Assembly (NCBI GenBank): GCA_963205035.1
Contig: CAUJII010000024.1
Coordinates: 1 to 10,796 of the forward strand
Direction of reading: 5' to 3'
Source of the DNA: Spirochaetota bacterium
GTDB lineage: Bacteria; Spirochaetota; Leptospiria; Turneriellales; Turneriellaceae
Length of the DNA: 10,796 nt
The notes under the pieces are model-generated. The model saw only the letters and a program-made list of their open reading frames with translations, was not told the origin of the DNA and made no database searches. Made by a program: the position numbers and the translations under genes. Shown piece after piece: positions 1-7,487 of the stretch. Numbering within the stretch: the stretch's first letter is position 1; every line of letters begins with the position of its first letter.

Positions 1-470
1 ACCGGTTGAGAATCCTGAGCCCTTGAGGCCACTTGGCCGTTTTTCGCGACCAGCGCGCCGTTGACAAAAAGCTTGTAAGCCGTGCTCACACGCGGCATTT
101 TGATGCTGAGAAATCCCGCTTGTCGACTCGCCAAAATCGTCAGCGAGTATGTGGCAAAACCCGAACTCGGTAAGAGCTTACCGTTCAATCGCTGGGCCTC
201 CCAAGAAATGGTTGTCACAAGATACCCGTCGGGTTTTGGCGCGTTTTTTTCATCTTGCAAAACTGTGGGATCGATAAACTCTTGCCAATAGAATGCCCAC
301 TCGCCTTTCAAATCGAGAGTACCGTCCTTGTCGAAATTCCAGTCAGTTGCAGAGCTTCGTAAATCGAGAGTGCCGCGTGTGGCGGTAGGGTTTTTCTGCA
401 CAGAGTTATTTGTGCAACCCAGGGTGAGTAAACAAAGCATACCGACGACAATCCAGTGCCTCTCTTTCAT
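1..470 (-). CDS. 7TM-DISM-type membrane sensor, N-terminal part only
   Basis: The gene starts at 470 and runs off the left edge, leaving 156 complete codons. The ATG shares ATGA with the stop of the upstream histidine kinase gene, and a GGAG lies 8 bases before it inside that gene, so translation is probably coupled. The N-terminus is a signal sequence ending LLTLGC, with Cys19 as a possible lipidation site under a relaxed spirochaetal lipobox. The rest resembles the jelly-roll extracellular domain found in front of 7TM-DISM receptors: LDLR, a GEWAFYW motif near residue 57, SGFATYSL near 108, and MPRVSTAYKLFVNG near 130. The same elements occur in the same order in the neighbouring kinase, so the two are tandem paralogues. 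The 7TM part and any output domain (cyclase, kinase, SpoIIE phosphatase or diguanylate cyclase) lie outside the window, so the output is unknown. The domain call is good; the full function is not determinable. Confidence 0.8.
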   Translation of the reverse strand, partial: MKERHWIVVGMLCLLTLGCTNNSVQKNPTATRGTLDLRSSATDWNFDKDGTLDLKGEWAFYWQEFIDPTVLQDEKNAPKPDGYLVTTISWEAQRLNGKLLPSSGFATYSLTILASRQAGFLSIKMPRVSTAYKLFVNGALVAKNGQVASRAQDSQP

Positions 471-2440
471 ACGGGTATCTCCACGAAAAAAGTCGTCCCT
501 TCGCCGGCCGCTGTCGTAAACCAAATACGCCCGCCGTGCGCTTCAACGATACTTTTTGAAACCGCCATACCGAGACCCGTACCCGTGGCCTTTCCTTCAG
601 TGACGAACGGTTCGAAGAGAGTGGGAATTATTTTTTCGGGCACGCCGGGGCCGTCATCGCAGAACGCAAAGAGCAACCCTTCGTTCGAGCGCGTTATCTC
701 GAGCTTGAAACAATTATCCTTGTGTAACACATCGGCGGCATTCGCGCCTATATTGATGAAGACTCGAAGCATCCGGTCTTTGTCGAGATGTACTTTCCCT
801 TCTGTCTTGTTAGCAATTTCAAACCCGATATGCTTTTTTGTAAAATAAGGGTCGAGGGTATACTCGACAGTCTCTAAGAATTCCGCAAGAAGAATATCTT
901 CCTTCTCAATGGTCACGTTGCCGCGAGTAAAATCGAGGATGTCCTGCGCCATTTCGCCTAACCGCAGCGATTCGTCGCTAATCACCCGTAGATACTTTGT
1001 GCGACTTTCTTCGTCGAGAGTCGCGTCCTCGGCAAATTCTGCGGCACTTCGAATGATATGCACAGGGTTCTTGAAGTCGTGTACGATTCCAGCCGCCATA
1101 TTTCCAATGGCCGCGAGTTTTTCTTTTTGAAGGAGTTTTTCTCTGAGACTGTTAGACTCGTCGAGGAGCTGCTCGACTTGTTTGAACGACTTCGCAAAGA
1201 GTCTTGCGAGCGCTGTCGATTGAGCAAAGATAAAGAGGAAGAGACCCAGCGGCAAGAGGAGCCCCGGTCCCGCCGAGTATCGAATGAAGATTACATCGTT
1301 GACCACGGTGGCGAACGGGATGACGCTTCCAATCAAAATGAGGAGCGCTCCAGGACGGTGCCTTAATGCCGCGAAGGCAAGCGCGATAAGTGTGTAGAGA
1401 ATAAAGAGCAAGGCTTCGATGAGAAAATAATCGATGGTGTAGGAGAAAATGAGCGGTGGAAAAAAAATTACCACGCACGCCAAGATCAAATTGAAGGCAA
1501 TAACCCCTTTGCAAATCCAAAGGTTGAATTCTTTTGGGAAAAGAGATTGGATGAAAAGTCCCCAAAGGGGTAGTGCTGCAAAAACCGTGAGGTATTCTAT
1601 CTTTACAAGAGTACTCCAACTCAGGAGCGGCAAAAGCTCGTGTAACTGGCGTTCGCCGGTTGTCAACAAGCGCAGTGTAATACAGAGGCAAAATAGTCCG
1701 AACCAGAGTACCGACCTTTCGCTCCGACGCGCCCAAAAGAGTCCCAGATGGTAAAGACCGACGATGAGGATTGCGCCGGATAAAAACATTTCTATGAGAC
1801 GCGCACTTTCTCGGTCTGCGAAAATTTGTTCAGCGCTTCCCAACTGGACGGGAGCGAAGAAACCTCCATAGCGATGGCTGAAATTGGATATTTGTAAAAT
1901 GATTTCATTTTCAGGCGTTGCGTCGATGCGTGCTCTCGCCAACGCCCATTCGTTTTTAGCTTCTTGCTTGTTTGTGGCAACGTGGCCTATATCGACAACC
2001 TTTACACCATTCCAATACAAAGCCGAAGCGTTCGCCTGCTCCTCGTATCGTACGGCGAGAGGCATTCGTGCAGCGCTTTCAGAAAGGCGAATTTTCAACC
2101 GATACGTTGCATACCCTTGGCCGGACAAAGTGTGCCCGCCGATTTTTTGCCCGTTCCAGCGAGCCGGAGTTTCGAGGAGAGCATCGGGAGTAATTCGTAT
2201 TTTCGTGTTTTTGAAATCCGCCGGAGACAGAAGGCGCATCCAGTAGAATTCCCATTTTTTTGTTAAGCTCGCAGGCCCGTCTTTCGCTGGATCCCAATTT
2301 CGTAAATCGAGCACGCCGTTTTCAAAGTTAAATGTCTTGTGGGATTTCTCCCGTGCGACATTCTGGCACGCAGTCGAGGCGAATAGAGCGCATATAAATA
2401 CGAAAATTTTAGTCAGTGTTCTTGAATTCAATGGACTCAT
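467..2440 (-). CDS. 7TM-DISM sensor histidine kinase, lipoprotein-like N-terminus
   Basis: This is a 657-residue inner-membrane sensor kinase. Residues 1-25 form a signal sequence ending ASTAC (Cys25), which suggests N-terminal lipidation. Residues about 38-205 are a periplasmic 7TM-DISM extracellular domain with LDLRNWD, KKWEFYW, GQGYATYRL and ALYWNG. Residues about 215-415 hold seven hydrophobic helices. A helical linker (about 416-440) leads to the HisKA-type H-box, IVHDFKNP, with His454 as predicted phosphoacceptor. The HATPase_c domain follows: N-box Asn567 (NIGANAAD), G1 box DDGPGVP (595-601), F box LFEPF and G2 box TGTGLGMAVSK (619-629). All catalytic elements look intact. There is no receiver domain, so phosphotransfer must go to a separate partner; the response regulator at 3796-4158 in the same operon is the obvious candidate. 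Both gene ends overlap neighbours by 4 bases, which implies tight co-expression. The ligand is unknown; DISM extracellular domains are thought to bind carbohydrates or other small molecules. Confidence 0.93.
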   Translation of the reverse strand: MSPLNSRTLTKIFVFICALFASTACQNVAREKSHKTFNFENGVLDLRNWDPAKDGPASLTKKWEFYWMRLLSPADFKNTKIRITPDALLETPARWNGQKIGGHTLSGQGYATYRLKIRLSESAARMPLAVRYEEQANASALYWNGVKVVDIGHVATNKQEAKNEWALARARIDATPENEIILQISNFSHRYGGFFAPVQLGSAEQIFADRESARLIEMFLSGAILIVGLYHLGLFWARRSERSVLWFGLFCLCITLRLLTTGERQLHELLPLLSWSTLVKIEYLTVFAALPLWGLFIQSLFPKEFNLWICKGVIAFNLILACVVIFFPPLIFSYTIDYFLIEALLFILYTLIALAFAALRHRPGALLILIGSVIPFATVVNDVIFIRYSAGPGLLLPLGLFLFIFAQSTALARLFAKSFKQVEQLLDESNSLREKLLQKEKLAAIGNMAAGIVHDFKNPVHIIRSAAEFAEDATLDEESRTKYLRVISDESLRLGEMAQDILDFTRGNVTIEKEDILLAEFLETVEYTLDPYFTKKHIGFEIANKTEGKVHLDKDRMLRVFINIGANAADVLHKDNCFKLEITRSNEGLLFAFCDDGPGVPEKIIPTLFEPFVTEGKATGTGLGMAVSKSIVEAHGGRIWFTTAAGEGTTFFVEIPV

Positions 2441-3774
2441 AAAAAGCCATCGTTTTTCAAACGCTCATACGTTCCCCAAAAAATTTCATTCGCAACGAGC
2501 CCTTCGTTGTCTCTTGAAAATTCTTCCTTGAGGCGGTTGAGAAAATACATCTCCACAGCGCCTCTGTTCTTGACTTGGATACTCCCACGGCTTTCGCAGT
2601 CGAACCATTGCTTGACGATGTTGTGCGTTTCGTGAGAGATGTTAATCCGCCCGGGCTGGCCGCCCGATTCCATGCGGCTTGCGACGTTGACGGCATCGCC
2701 AAAAATGTCGTATGCGAATTTGCTCTCGCCGACAACACCCGCCATAACAGAACCTGAGTGGATGCCAATGCGGATGTCGAGGAACGCCTCGTGTCCCGCC
2801 AACTCGCGGATTTTATTGACCTCTTGGATAAACACTCGCATTTCGAGTGCGGCGAGGCATGCGTCGACAGGATGCGTGTTGTTGATTTGAGGCAGCCCGG
2901 CCGCAGCCATGTACGAATCGCCGATCGTCTTAATTTTTTCGATGCCGAATTTTTTGGCGATGTTGTCGAATTGTGAAAAAACGCGATTCAACTCTTCAAT
3001 CAGCTCGTCGGGCAGCATCGTCGATGCAATTCGAGTGAAAGCGACAAAGTCGGTAAATAGAATTGTGACCGAATCATAAAAGAGCGGTTCGACGCTCCCT
3101 TTCTCTTTGAGTTCTTCGGCGACCGTTTGCGGCAAAATTTTGAGGAGGATCGCATCCGATGCCGTCTGAGCGCTCGATGCGAGGAGTCCCTGTTGCCAGC
3201 TTTGGTACCGGTTGCGCGCTGTCAGTACGAGTAATACAAGGAGGATTACGATCGAAGAGGCAAAATCTCCGACCATGTATGCGCCATCGCCCTGGAAAAT
3301 TGTGGGATGGTGCACCGCCAGCGTTGCAATAAATACTCCGGCGGTCGATAGGAGGATTCCCAACACCCAAAGAATGGAGACATACGCGAACAAGAGAAGA
3401 AACAACACGAGCACGAGACCCGCAAAATAAATTTGTGGGACTTTGACGCTGCCCGTAATATATGCTGTCACGAGAATTATATAACCGATAAAGACAACCG
3501 TTGCGGCGGAGTGTTTGTACTTGAACGTCGAAATTTTGCTGTAAATGAAAAGCGCAATGCAGAGAATAGTTAGTCCGATACGCAGTGCCATGATATCGTA
3601 GCGTGCGGGGTTCAGCTCGTGGTCCAAAATCATATACGGCAGCCATGCAAAAGACCCGATGATCAAACCCGCCTTGAGAATCGCCGTAGCGTTACGGTCG
3701 AGCTCCTGCGCAAAGGTCGGCATCGGCTCTCGCGGCTCGGGTTTGAGAAATAATCGAATCCGTTCTAAAAGCAT
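2437..3774 (-). CDS. Membrane-bound class III adenylate cyclase
   Basis: This 445-residue protein should make cAMP from ATP. Residues about 32-186 hold roughly six hydrophobic segments (for example 32-50, 62-78, 91-107, 115-133, 135-152 and 170-185), forming a membrane input domain of unclear family. The linker LLKILPQTVAEELKEKG (about 210-226) is typical of the segment just before class III catalytic domains. The catalytic domain spans about 232-415: metal-binding Asp242 in FTDFVAFT and Asp286 in TIGDSY, adenine-selecting Lys282 and Asp356 (YDIFGD), and the transition-state pair Asn363 and Arg367 in NVASR. The Lys/Asp pair argues for ATP rather than GTP. A short C-terminal tail of about 30 residues has no recognised motif. 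The start is 21 bases after the response regulator stop, with no clear Shine-Dalgarno, and the 3' end overlaps the kinase gene by 4 bases. Effectors of the cAMP are not visible in the window. Confidence 0.93.
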   Translation of the reverse strand: MLLERIRLFLKPEPREPMPTFAQELDRNATAILKAGLIIGSFAWLPYMILDHELNPARYDIMALRIGLTILCIALFIYSKISTFKYKHSAATVVFIGYIILVTAYITGSVKVPQIYFAGLVLVLFLLLFAYVSILWVLGILLSTAGVFIATLAVHHPTIFQGDGAYMVGDFASSIVILLVLLVLTARNRYQSWQQGLLASSAQTASDAILLKILPQTVAEELKEKGSVEPLFYDSVTILFTDFVAFTRIASTMLPDELIEELNRVFSQFDNIAKKFGIEKIKTIGDSYMAAAGLPQINNTHPVDACLAALEMRVFIQEVNKIRELAGHEAFLDIRIGIHSGSVMAGVVGESKFAYDIFGDAVNVASRMESGGQPGRINISHETHNIVKQWFDCESRGSIQVKNRGAVEMYFLNRLKEEFSRDNEGLVANEIFWGTYERLKNDGFL

Positions 3775-3795
3775 AGTTACTCGCGCACCAACGCC

Positions 3796-4158
3796 TTACG
3801 CTAAGAGGGCTTCTATTTTCTCCACGAGTAATTTCGGACTAAAAGGCTTCGCCATAAATTCAGCGGCACCCAATTCGGCCGCTCTGTCGCGGTCGGATTG
3901 TTGCCCTTTTGCTGAAAGGAAAATCACTTTAATATGCGCAATTTTTGGATCCTTGCGCAATGTGTCTACGGCGGTTAGGCCATCCATTACCGGCATCATG
4001 ATGTCCATGACGATGAGGTCGGGGACTTCCGCCGCAGCAATCGTTAATGCCTCGCTGCCGTTTTCAGCGGTAAACACGGTATAGCCCATGCTCTTGAGCT
4101 TCATCGCCATCATCATCGTGAAATTTGCTTGATCGTCCACAAGGAGTATCTTTTTCAT
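3796..4158 (-). CDS. Single-domain CheY-like response regulator
   Basis: This 120-residue receiver domain has no output domain. It shows the acidic pair Asp8-Asp9, the phosphoacceptor Asp52 in VMDIMMP, Ser82 in FLSAKG, and Lys104 in the AKPFSP motif. The reading frame stays open upstream to 4293, but I choose the ATG at 4158. The protein then begins MKKILLVDD as the family does, and an AAAGAGG ribosome binding site lies 4 bases ahead. It is the first gene of the operon with the adenylate cyclase and the 7TM-DISM kinase, so it is the likely acceptor of phosphate from that kinase. It could then act by protein contact, for example on the cyclase, or as a relay; neither is shown by sequence. Confidence 0.93.
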   Translation of the reverse strand: MKKILLVDDQANFTMMMAMKLKSMGYTVFTAENGSEALTIAAAEVPDLIVMDIMMPVMDGLTAVDTLRKDPKIAHIKVIFLSAKGQQSDRDRAAELGAAEFMAKPFSPKLLVEKIEALLA

Positions 4159-4162
4159 TTTG

Positions 4163-4169
4163 CCTCTTT
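4163..4169 (-). promoter_or_regulatory. Ribosome binding site that fixes the response regulator start
   Basis: On the minus strand the sequence reads AAAGAGG, then CAAA, then ATG. This is one of the few strong Shine-Dalgarno-like sites in the window. It supports the 4158 start over the open upstream extension of 45 codons. The spacing is on the short side. Confidence 0.6.
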
Positions 4170-4200
4170 GACCTTTAGAATAGTTAGTCTGAGTGACGCC

Positions 4201-4230
4201 TATTTTGTGAGCGTAAGCACACGGCGTCAA
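4201..4230 (-). promoter_or_regulatory. Candidate sigma70-type promoter of the signalling operon
   Basis: The minus strand carries TTGACG (4230-4225), then a 17-base gap, then CAAAAT (or AAAATA with 18 bases). The first hexamer is close to consensus and the second is weak. Transcription would start near 4195, giving a leader of about 37 bases before the response regulator. This is the only good candidate upstream of the operon, whose later genes follow with gaps of 21 bases or less. It is a by-eye match only. Confidence 0.35.
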
Positions 4231-4327
4231 GGGTTTGAGAGTTAAGCCTAAACTCGCTCTGGTTCTGGCCCATCTTCCAAAATCACCATTCACTTGACCG
4301 GGCGATTTTTTTTTGAATTAAGACGCC

Positions 4328-5929
4328 ATGCACCTGCGCAAGAGTAATATTGAACGCCTTAAAGACATCCACTTTGATGTGCTGATTATCGGCAGCGGCA
4401 TCAACGGAGCTGTGTCGGCGGCGGCTCTATCGGGCAAAGGCGCGAAAGTTGGCCTCATCGACAAAGGCGATTTTGCTTCGTTCACAAGCCAGGAGTCGTC
4501 GAACCTCGCATGGGGTGGCATCAAATATTTAGAGTCGCTCGAATTTGGGCTCGTTCGAAAGCTCTGCCTTTCGCGCAACCACCTCATCCGCAGTTATCCC
4601 TCGACGGTGCAAGAAGTCCGGTTTTTCACAACCATCGAAAAAGGGTTTCGTTTCCCCGTTTGGTTTATCTGGCTCGGTACTTGGTTCTACTGGGCGATCG
4701 GTAATTTTTTCACTCGCACACCGCGCTATCTATCAAAAAAAAGAATCAACAAACTGCAAGCTAATATCAACACGGATAACGCTGCCGCTGGTATTGAGTA
4801 CTCCGACGCTTACTTGCACGACAACGACGCGCGTTTTGTATTTAGTTTCGTGAGGCAGGCGATGAACAACGGTTGTATCGCGGCTAACTATGTCGAGGCA
4901 ACGTCCGCGTTGCGACAAAATGGTCAATGGCGCATCGGTGCCGTCGACAATATCGCAAAGAAAAAATTTTCAATTACAGCCGATGTGATTGTGAATGCGT
5001 GCGGACCGTTTGCAGACCAATATAACCAACTCGCAAGCGTTACAACCGAACACCAGCATGTGTTCTCAAAAGGAATCCACCTCATCGTCGAACGCCTTTC
5101 TGAAGAAAACCGCGTACTCACTTTTTTCGCAGACGATGGCCGCCTCTTTTTCGCAATCCCGTTGGGGGGCAAGACTTGCATTGGCACGACCGACACGCGT
5201 ATGCCTTCGCCCGTTTCGCATGTAACCGACGAAGACAGAGAGTTCGTTCTACATAACATCAACAAACGGTTGAAACTCAAAACACCGCTGACCCGCGATG
5301 ATATCATTGCCGAACGTTGTGGAGTTAGGCCGCTGGTCGTCAAAAAAGGCAAAGGCGAAGGCAAAGACTGGATTCAACTTTCACGCAAGCATGAGATTGA
5401 CGTCGATAGCGACCGCAAGCAAATCACTATCTTCGGCGGCAAGCTCACCGACTGCATTAACGTAGGCGACGCGGTTAGCGAGCTTGCAAAGGATTTGGGA
5501 GTTCCATTGCCTTACCTGAAACGCCGCTGGTATGGCGAGCCGCATGCTTCGGTGCGCGAAGAATTTTTCCATCAAGCAGAACTCATGGATTTAGATAGCT
5601 ATACGTCGCCTAACGCATCGGAGAAACTTTCGACGCGGTTCTGGCGGCGGTATGGCTCGCATGCGCTGGAACTCTTAGAGCAGATTCGCGAGAACCCCGC
5701 AGAAGCGCAGATACTCATTCACGGCACAGAATATACACGCTGTGAAATCCGCGAGGCACAGGCGCGCGAGATGGTTACGAAACTCGAAGACTTCTTAAGA
5801 CGCCGCTCAAAAATTGTCTTGGTGTCGCGCAAAGAAAGCGCGCGGCAGGCCAAGGGTATTAAAGAAGCGTGCAAGATTCTTTTTGGTAAAGATGCCGAAA
5901 TGCGCTTCCGTGAATATTTTGGTAAGTAA
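4328..5929 (+). CDS. glpD: GlpD-like FAD-dependent glycerol-3-phosphate dehydrogenase
   Basis: This 533-residue protein belongs to the DAO/GlpD family, whose members oxidise glycerol-3-phosphate to dihydroxyacetone phosphate at the membrane and pass electrons to quinone. The N-terminal dinucleotide fold reads FDVLIIGSGING (16-27), followed by LIDKGDFAS. Other family blocks are VNACGPFAD (222-230), FSKGIHLIVE, RLFFAIPLGGKTCIGTTDT (272-290), CGVRPLV with Arg334, LSRKHEID (351-358) and IFGGKLT with Lys372. The C-terminal domain ends with EIREAQAREMVTKLEDFLRRR, as in GlpD. Residues 110-129 are rich in Trp and Phe and match the position of the membrane-associating region. The block usually written KLIHGGLRYLE is NLAWGGIKYLE here, so His and Arg near the substrate pocket are replaced by Trp62 and Lys66; the enzyme could use a related substrate. 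There is no clear ribosome binding site. It stands alone, divergent from the response regulator, with no glpF or glpK nearby. Confidence 0.85.
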   Translation: MHLRKSNIERLKDIHFDVLIIGSGINGAVSAAALSGKGAKVGLIDKGDFASFTSQESSNLAWGGIKYLESLEFGLVRKLCLSRNHLIRSYPSTVQEVRFFTTIEKGFRFPVWFIWLGTWFYWAIGNFFTRTPRYLSKKRINKLQANINTDNAAAGIEYSDAYLHDNDARFVFSFVRQAMNNGCIAANYVEATSALRQNGQWRIGAVDNIAKKKFSITADVIVNACGPFADQYNQLASVTTEHQHVFSKGIHLIVERLSEENRVLTFFADDGRLFFAIPLGGKTCIGTTDTRMPSPVSHVTDEDREFVLHNINKRLKLKTPLTRDDIIAERCGVRPLVVKKGKGEGKDWIQLSRKHEIDVDSDRKQITIFGGKLTDCINVGDAVSELAKDLGVPLPYLKRRWYGEPHASVREEFFHQAELMDLDSYTSPNASEKLSTRFWRRYGSHALELLEQIRENPAEAQILIHGTEYTRCEIREAQAREMVTKLEDFLRRRSKIVLVSRKESARQAKGIKEACKILFGKDAEMRFREYFGK

Positions 5930-5957
5930 ATACCACGTGTCTTGAGATTCAACCTGT

Positions 5958-6782
5958 TCACACATAAAGATAGATACACAGAAAGTGGCAAGCGCTCCCG
6001 CCCAACACAAAGAGATGCCACACCATGTGATGGTAAGGTAGCCGCGTGATTGAATAGAAGATGGTCCCTGCGGTGTATGAGATACCTCCCGCAATTAAGA
6101 GCCACAAACCAGGGCCAGAGATTGCGATGTAAACGGGTTTCACAAAGAAAATCACGAGCCATCCCATGAGGATGTATGCACTGAGTGACACCGCCTCGTA
6201 GCGGTGACCAAAAACCATTTTGAAAGTGATGCCGATGAGCGCGAGTCCCCAGACGACGCCGAACATGCTCCAACCCAAGGCACCGCGAAGCGTCACAAGA
6301 AGAATGGGAGTATAAGAGCCCGCGATCATGAGGAAGATGGCGCTGTGGTCGAGCCGCCGCAAGACCTGTCGAATCTTCGGCTTCCAAAGCGCATGGTAGA
6401 GGCTCGATGCCAAGTAGAGAAAAATCATCCCGAAACCAAAGAGGCTGTAGCTCACAACACGCCACGGATCGTCTAACGCGACGCCGCGAGCGATGAGAAA
6501 TCCCGTACCGGCAATCGCGAGCCCTGCGCCGATGCCGTGCGTCAAGAGGTTTGCAATCTCTTGGCGCATCGCGCGTCGAAAACGCGAATGTAGTCTGCGC
6601 CGCTTGAGGATATCGGGGTGGTCTTTGGGCAATGCTACCTCAGCGAGTGGCTTTGCCTTTTGCGGGGCTGCGGCGCGCGGCGATCTTTGCGGAACCGTCG
6701 CCTTTCGCGGTTTTTTCTTCTGTGCAGTTTTATTGGATGGCGTCTTTTTAGCGAGACGCGTCGCTTTCTTATTCTGGCTCAA
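5958..6782 (-). CDS. Hemolysin III / PAQR-family membrane protein with basic N-terminal extension
   Basis: Residues about 73-274 form the seven-helix hemolysin III (YqfA/PAQR) core. It contains QEIANLLTHGIG (74-85), SSLYH ending in His130, LDHSAIFLMIAGSYTP (144-159), and HHMVWHLFVLGGSACHF near the C-terminus. By comparison with adiponectin receptors, His130, His252 and His256 would bind zinc. Bacterial members are linked to membrane lipid homeostasis; the old haemolysin label is not evidence of toxicity. The start is TTG at 6782, directly after an in-frame stop, giving about 70 extra residues rich in Lys, Arg, Ala and Pro. The core plus about 10-15 residues is the usual length. The only internal Met nearby, Met72, is too close to the core, so the extension or a non-ATG start within it is likely real. 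The gene converges with glpD across 28 bases, where I see no hairpin terminator. Confidence 0.88.
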   Translation of the reverse strand: MSQNKKATRLAKKTPSNKTAQKKKPRKATVPQRSPRAAAPQKAKPLAEVALPKDHPDILKRRRLHSRFRRAMRQEIANLLTHGIGAGLAIAGTGFLIARGVALDDPWRVVSYSLFGFGMIFLYLASSLYHALWKPKIRQVLRRLDHSAIFLMIAGSYTPILLVTLRGALGWSMFGVVWGLALIGITFKMVFGHRYEAVSLSAYILMGWLVIFFVKPVYIAISGPGLWLLIAGGISYTAGTIFYSITRLPYHHMVWHLFVLGGSACHFLCIYLYV

Positions 6783-6874
6783 CGTCTATCCGATGCAGCC
6801 GAGGTCATATCGGTTGCAAAAAATATCTTAAAACATGATTGACCGGTGCCACGCGGCGCAAAAATTGTATTTCC

Positions 6875-7483
6875 ATGGCTAATGAAAGAACTTTCGAACG
6901 TGCAAAAAAACCCTTCTTCTGGCAACGTAAATATCTCATCGACACTCGCTTTCAAAGCAAATTTATTCTGCGCTACTCGATAGTCGTGGTGATTTCGGCA
7001 CTCTTAATCTTAGCCGCGCTTTTTGTCCTCAAGAACAAGGCATACAACCTTTTGCCCGACGGTGCCTCTGTCTTGGCGCAGATGGAAGTCGACAAGCACC
7101 AGTCTCTTGTGAAAGGCGCCGACGGCAAATGGCAAATAGCGGCAGACGGTAGCGGAGAAGAATACTTCCCGCTGAAAGTGAACGAACGGGGGTATAAATT
7201 CTATAACGCGTTCGATCTATATCTCTGGCCGGTGGTGATTGTGACACTCCTCAACATTTTTATCATCATGGTTTATAGCGTCTTTTTCTCGCACAAGGTT
7301 GCGGGCCCGATATTCAAGATTAAGAAGATTCTGAAGCATTATCTTGCGACGGGTGAATACGATGACATTCGGTTACGCAAGGGAGACAACTTTGAGGACG
7401 TAGCGCGTCTCATCAACCATGCGGTTAGGCGAACCGATGGCAGCGAGACCAAAGGAGCCAGCGAAAGTTCAACGGCGGTTTGA
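6875..7483 (+). CDS. Two-TM HAMP-domain protein without output domain
   Basis: This is a 202-residue membrane protein. A cytoplasmic N-terminus (KKPFFWQRKYLIDTRFQSKFIL, 11-32) leads into TM1 (about 31-53). A periplasmic loop follows (about 54-114), then TM2 (about 115-139) and a HAMP-like segment (about 138-187) with the SHKVAGPIFKI motif, which carries the conserved Pro145. The protein ends 15 residues later in a Ser/Thr/Gly-rich tail, so no kinase, cyclase or chemotaxis domain is attached. The ATG at 6875 is preferred because MANERTFERA precedes the usual N-terminal pattern; a TTG at 6839 is possible. No clear ribosome binding site is seen for either. The HEAT-repeat gene begins 4 bases after the stop, implying one transcript. 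A signal would have to pass by contact with another protein. The specific role is unknown. Confidence 0.75.
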   Translation: MANERTFERAKKPFFWQRKYLIDTRFQSKFILRYSIVVVISALLILAALFVLKNKAYNLLPDGASVLAQMEVDKHQSLVKGADGKWQIAADGSGEEYFPLKVNERGYKFYNAFDLYLWPVVIVTLLNIFIIMVYSVFFSHKVAGPIFKIKKILKHYLATGEYDDIRLRKGDNFEDVARLINHAVRRTDGSETKGASESSTAV

Positions 7484-7487
7484 CGAA

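Noticed and set aside
1152..1736. 194-codon minus-strand frame inside the histidine kinase gene
   Set aside because: It lies in another frame of the 7TM region, has Arg/Ser/His-rich shadow composition, and the kinase reading is well supported by motifs.
3074..3646. 190-codon minus-strand frame inside the adenylate cyclase gene
   Set aside because: It is a shadow frame of the membrane region with low-complexity Arg/Cys-rich composition and no family match. The cyclase frame has all catalytic residues.
4159..4293. In-frame N-terminal extension of the response regulator by 45 codons
   Set aside because: Receiver domains begin with the KKILLVDD strand, an AAAGAGG site lies just before the internal ATG, and the extension has no domain character and covers the likely promoter.
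4294..4322. Plus-strand promoter for glpD: TTGACC followed by a run of nine T and AATTAA
   Set aside because: No acceptable -10 hexamer at the right spacing, and the start would fall on the ATG itself. The T run has no hairpin before it, so it is not a terminator either.
5930..5957. Terminator between glpD and the hemolysin III gene, including a CACGTG palindrome
   Set aside because: The palindrome is only 6 bases and no T run follows on either strand.
5719..6465. Long minus-strand open frame (248 codons) spanning the glpD end and most of the hemolysin III gene
   Set aside because: It is a shifted-frame shadow. Both overlapped genes have clear family motifs in their own frames, and this frame shows no recognisable domain.
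6783..6874. Promoters in the gap between the hemolysin III and HAMP genes
   Set aside because: TTGCAA and TTGACC boxes occur, but no -10 element sits 16-18 bases away on either strand. I see an AT-rich patch only.
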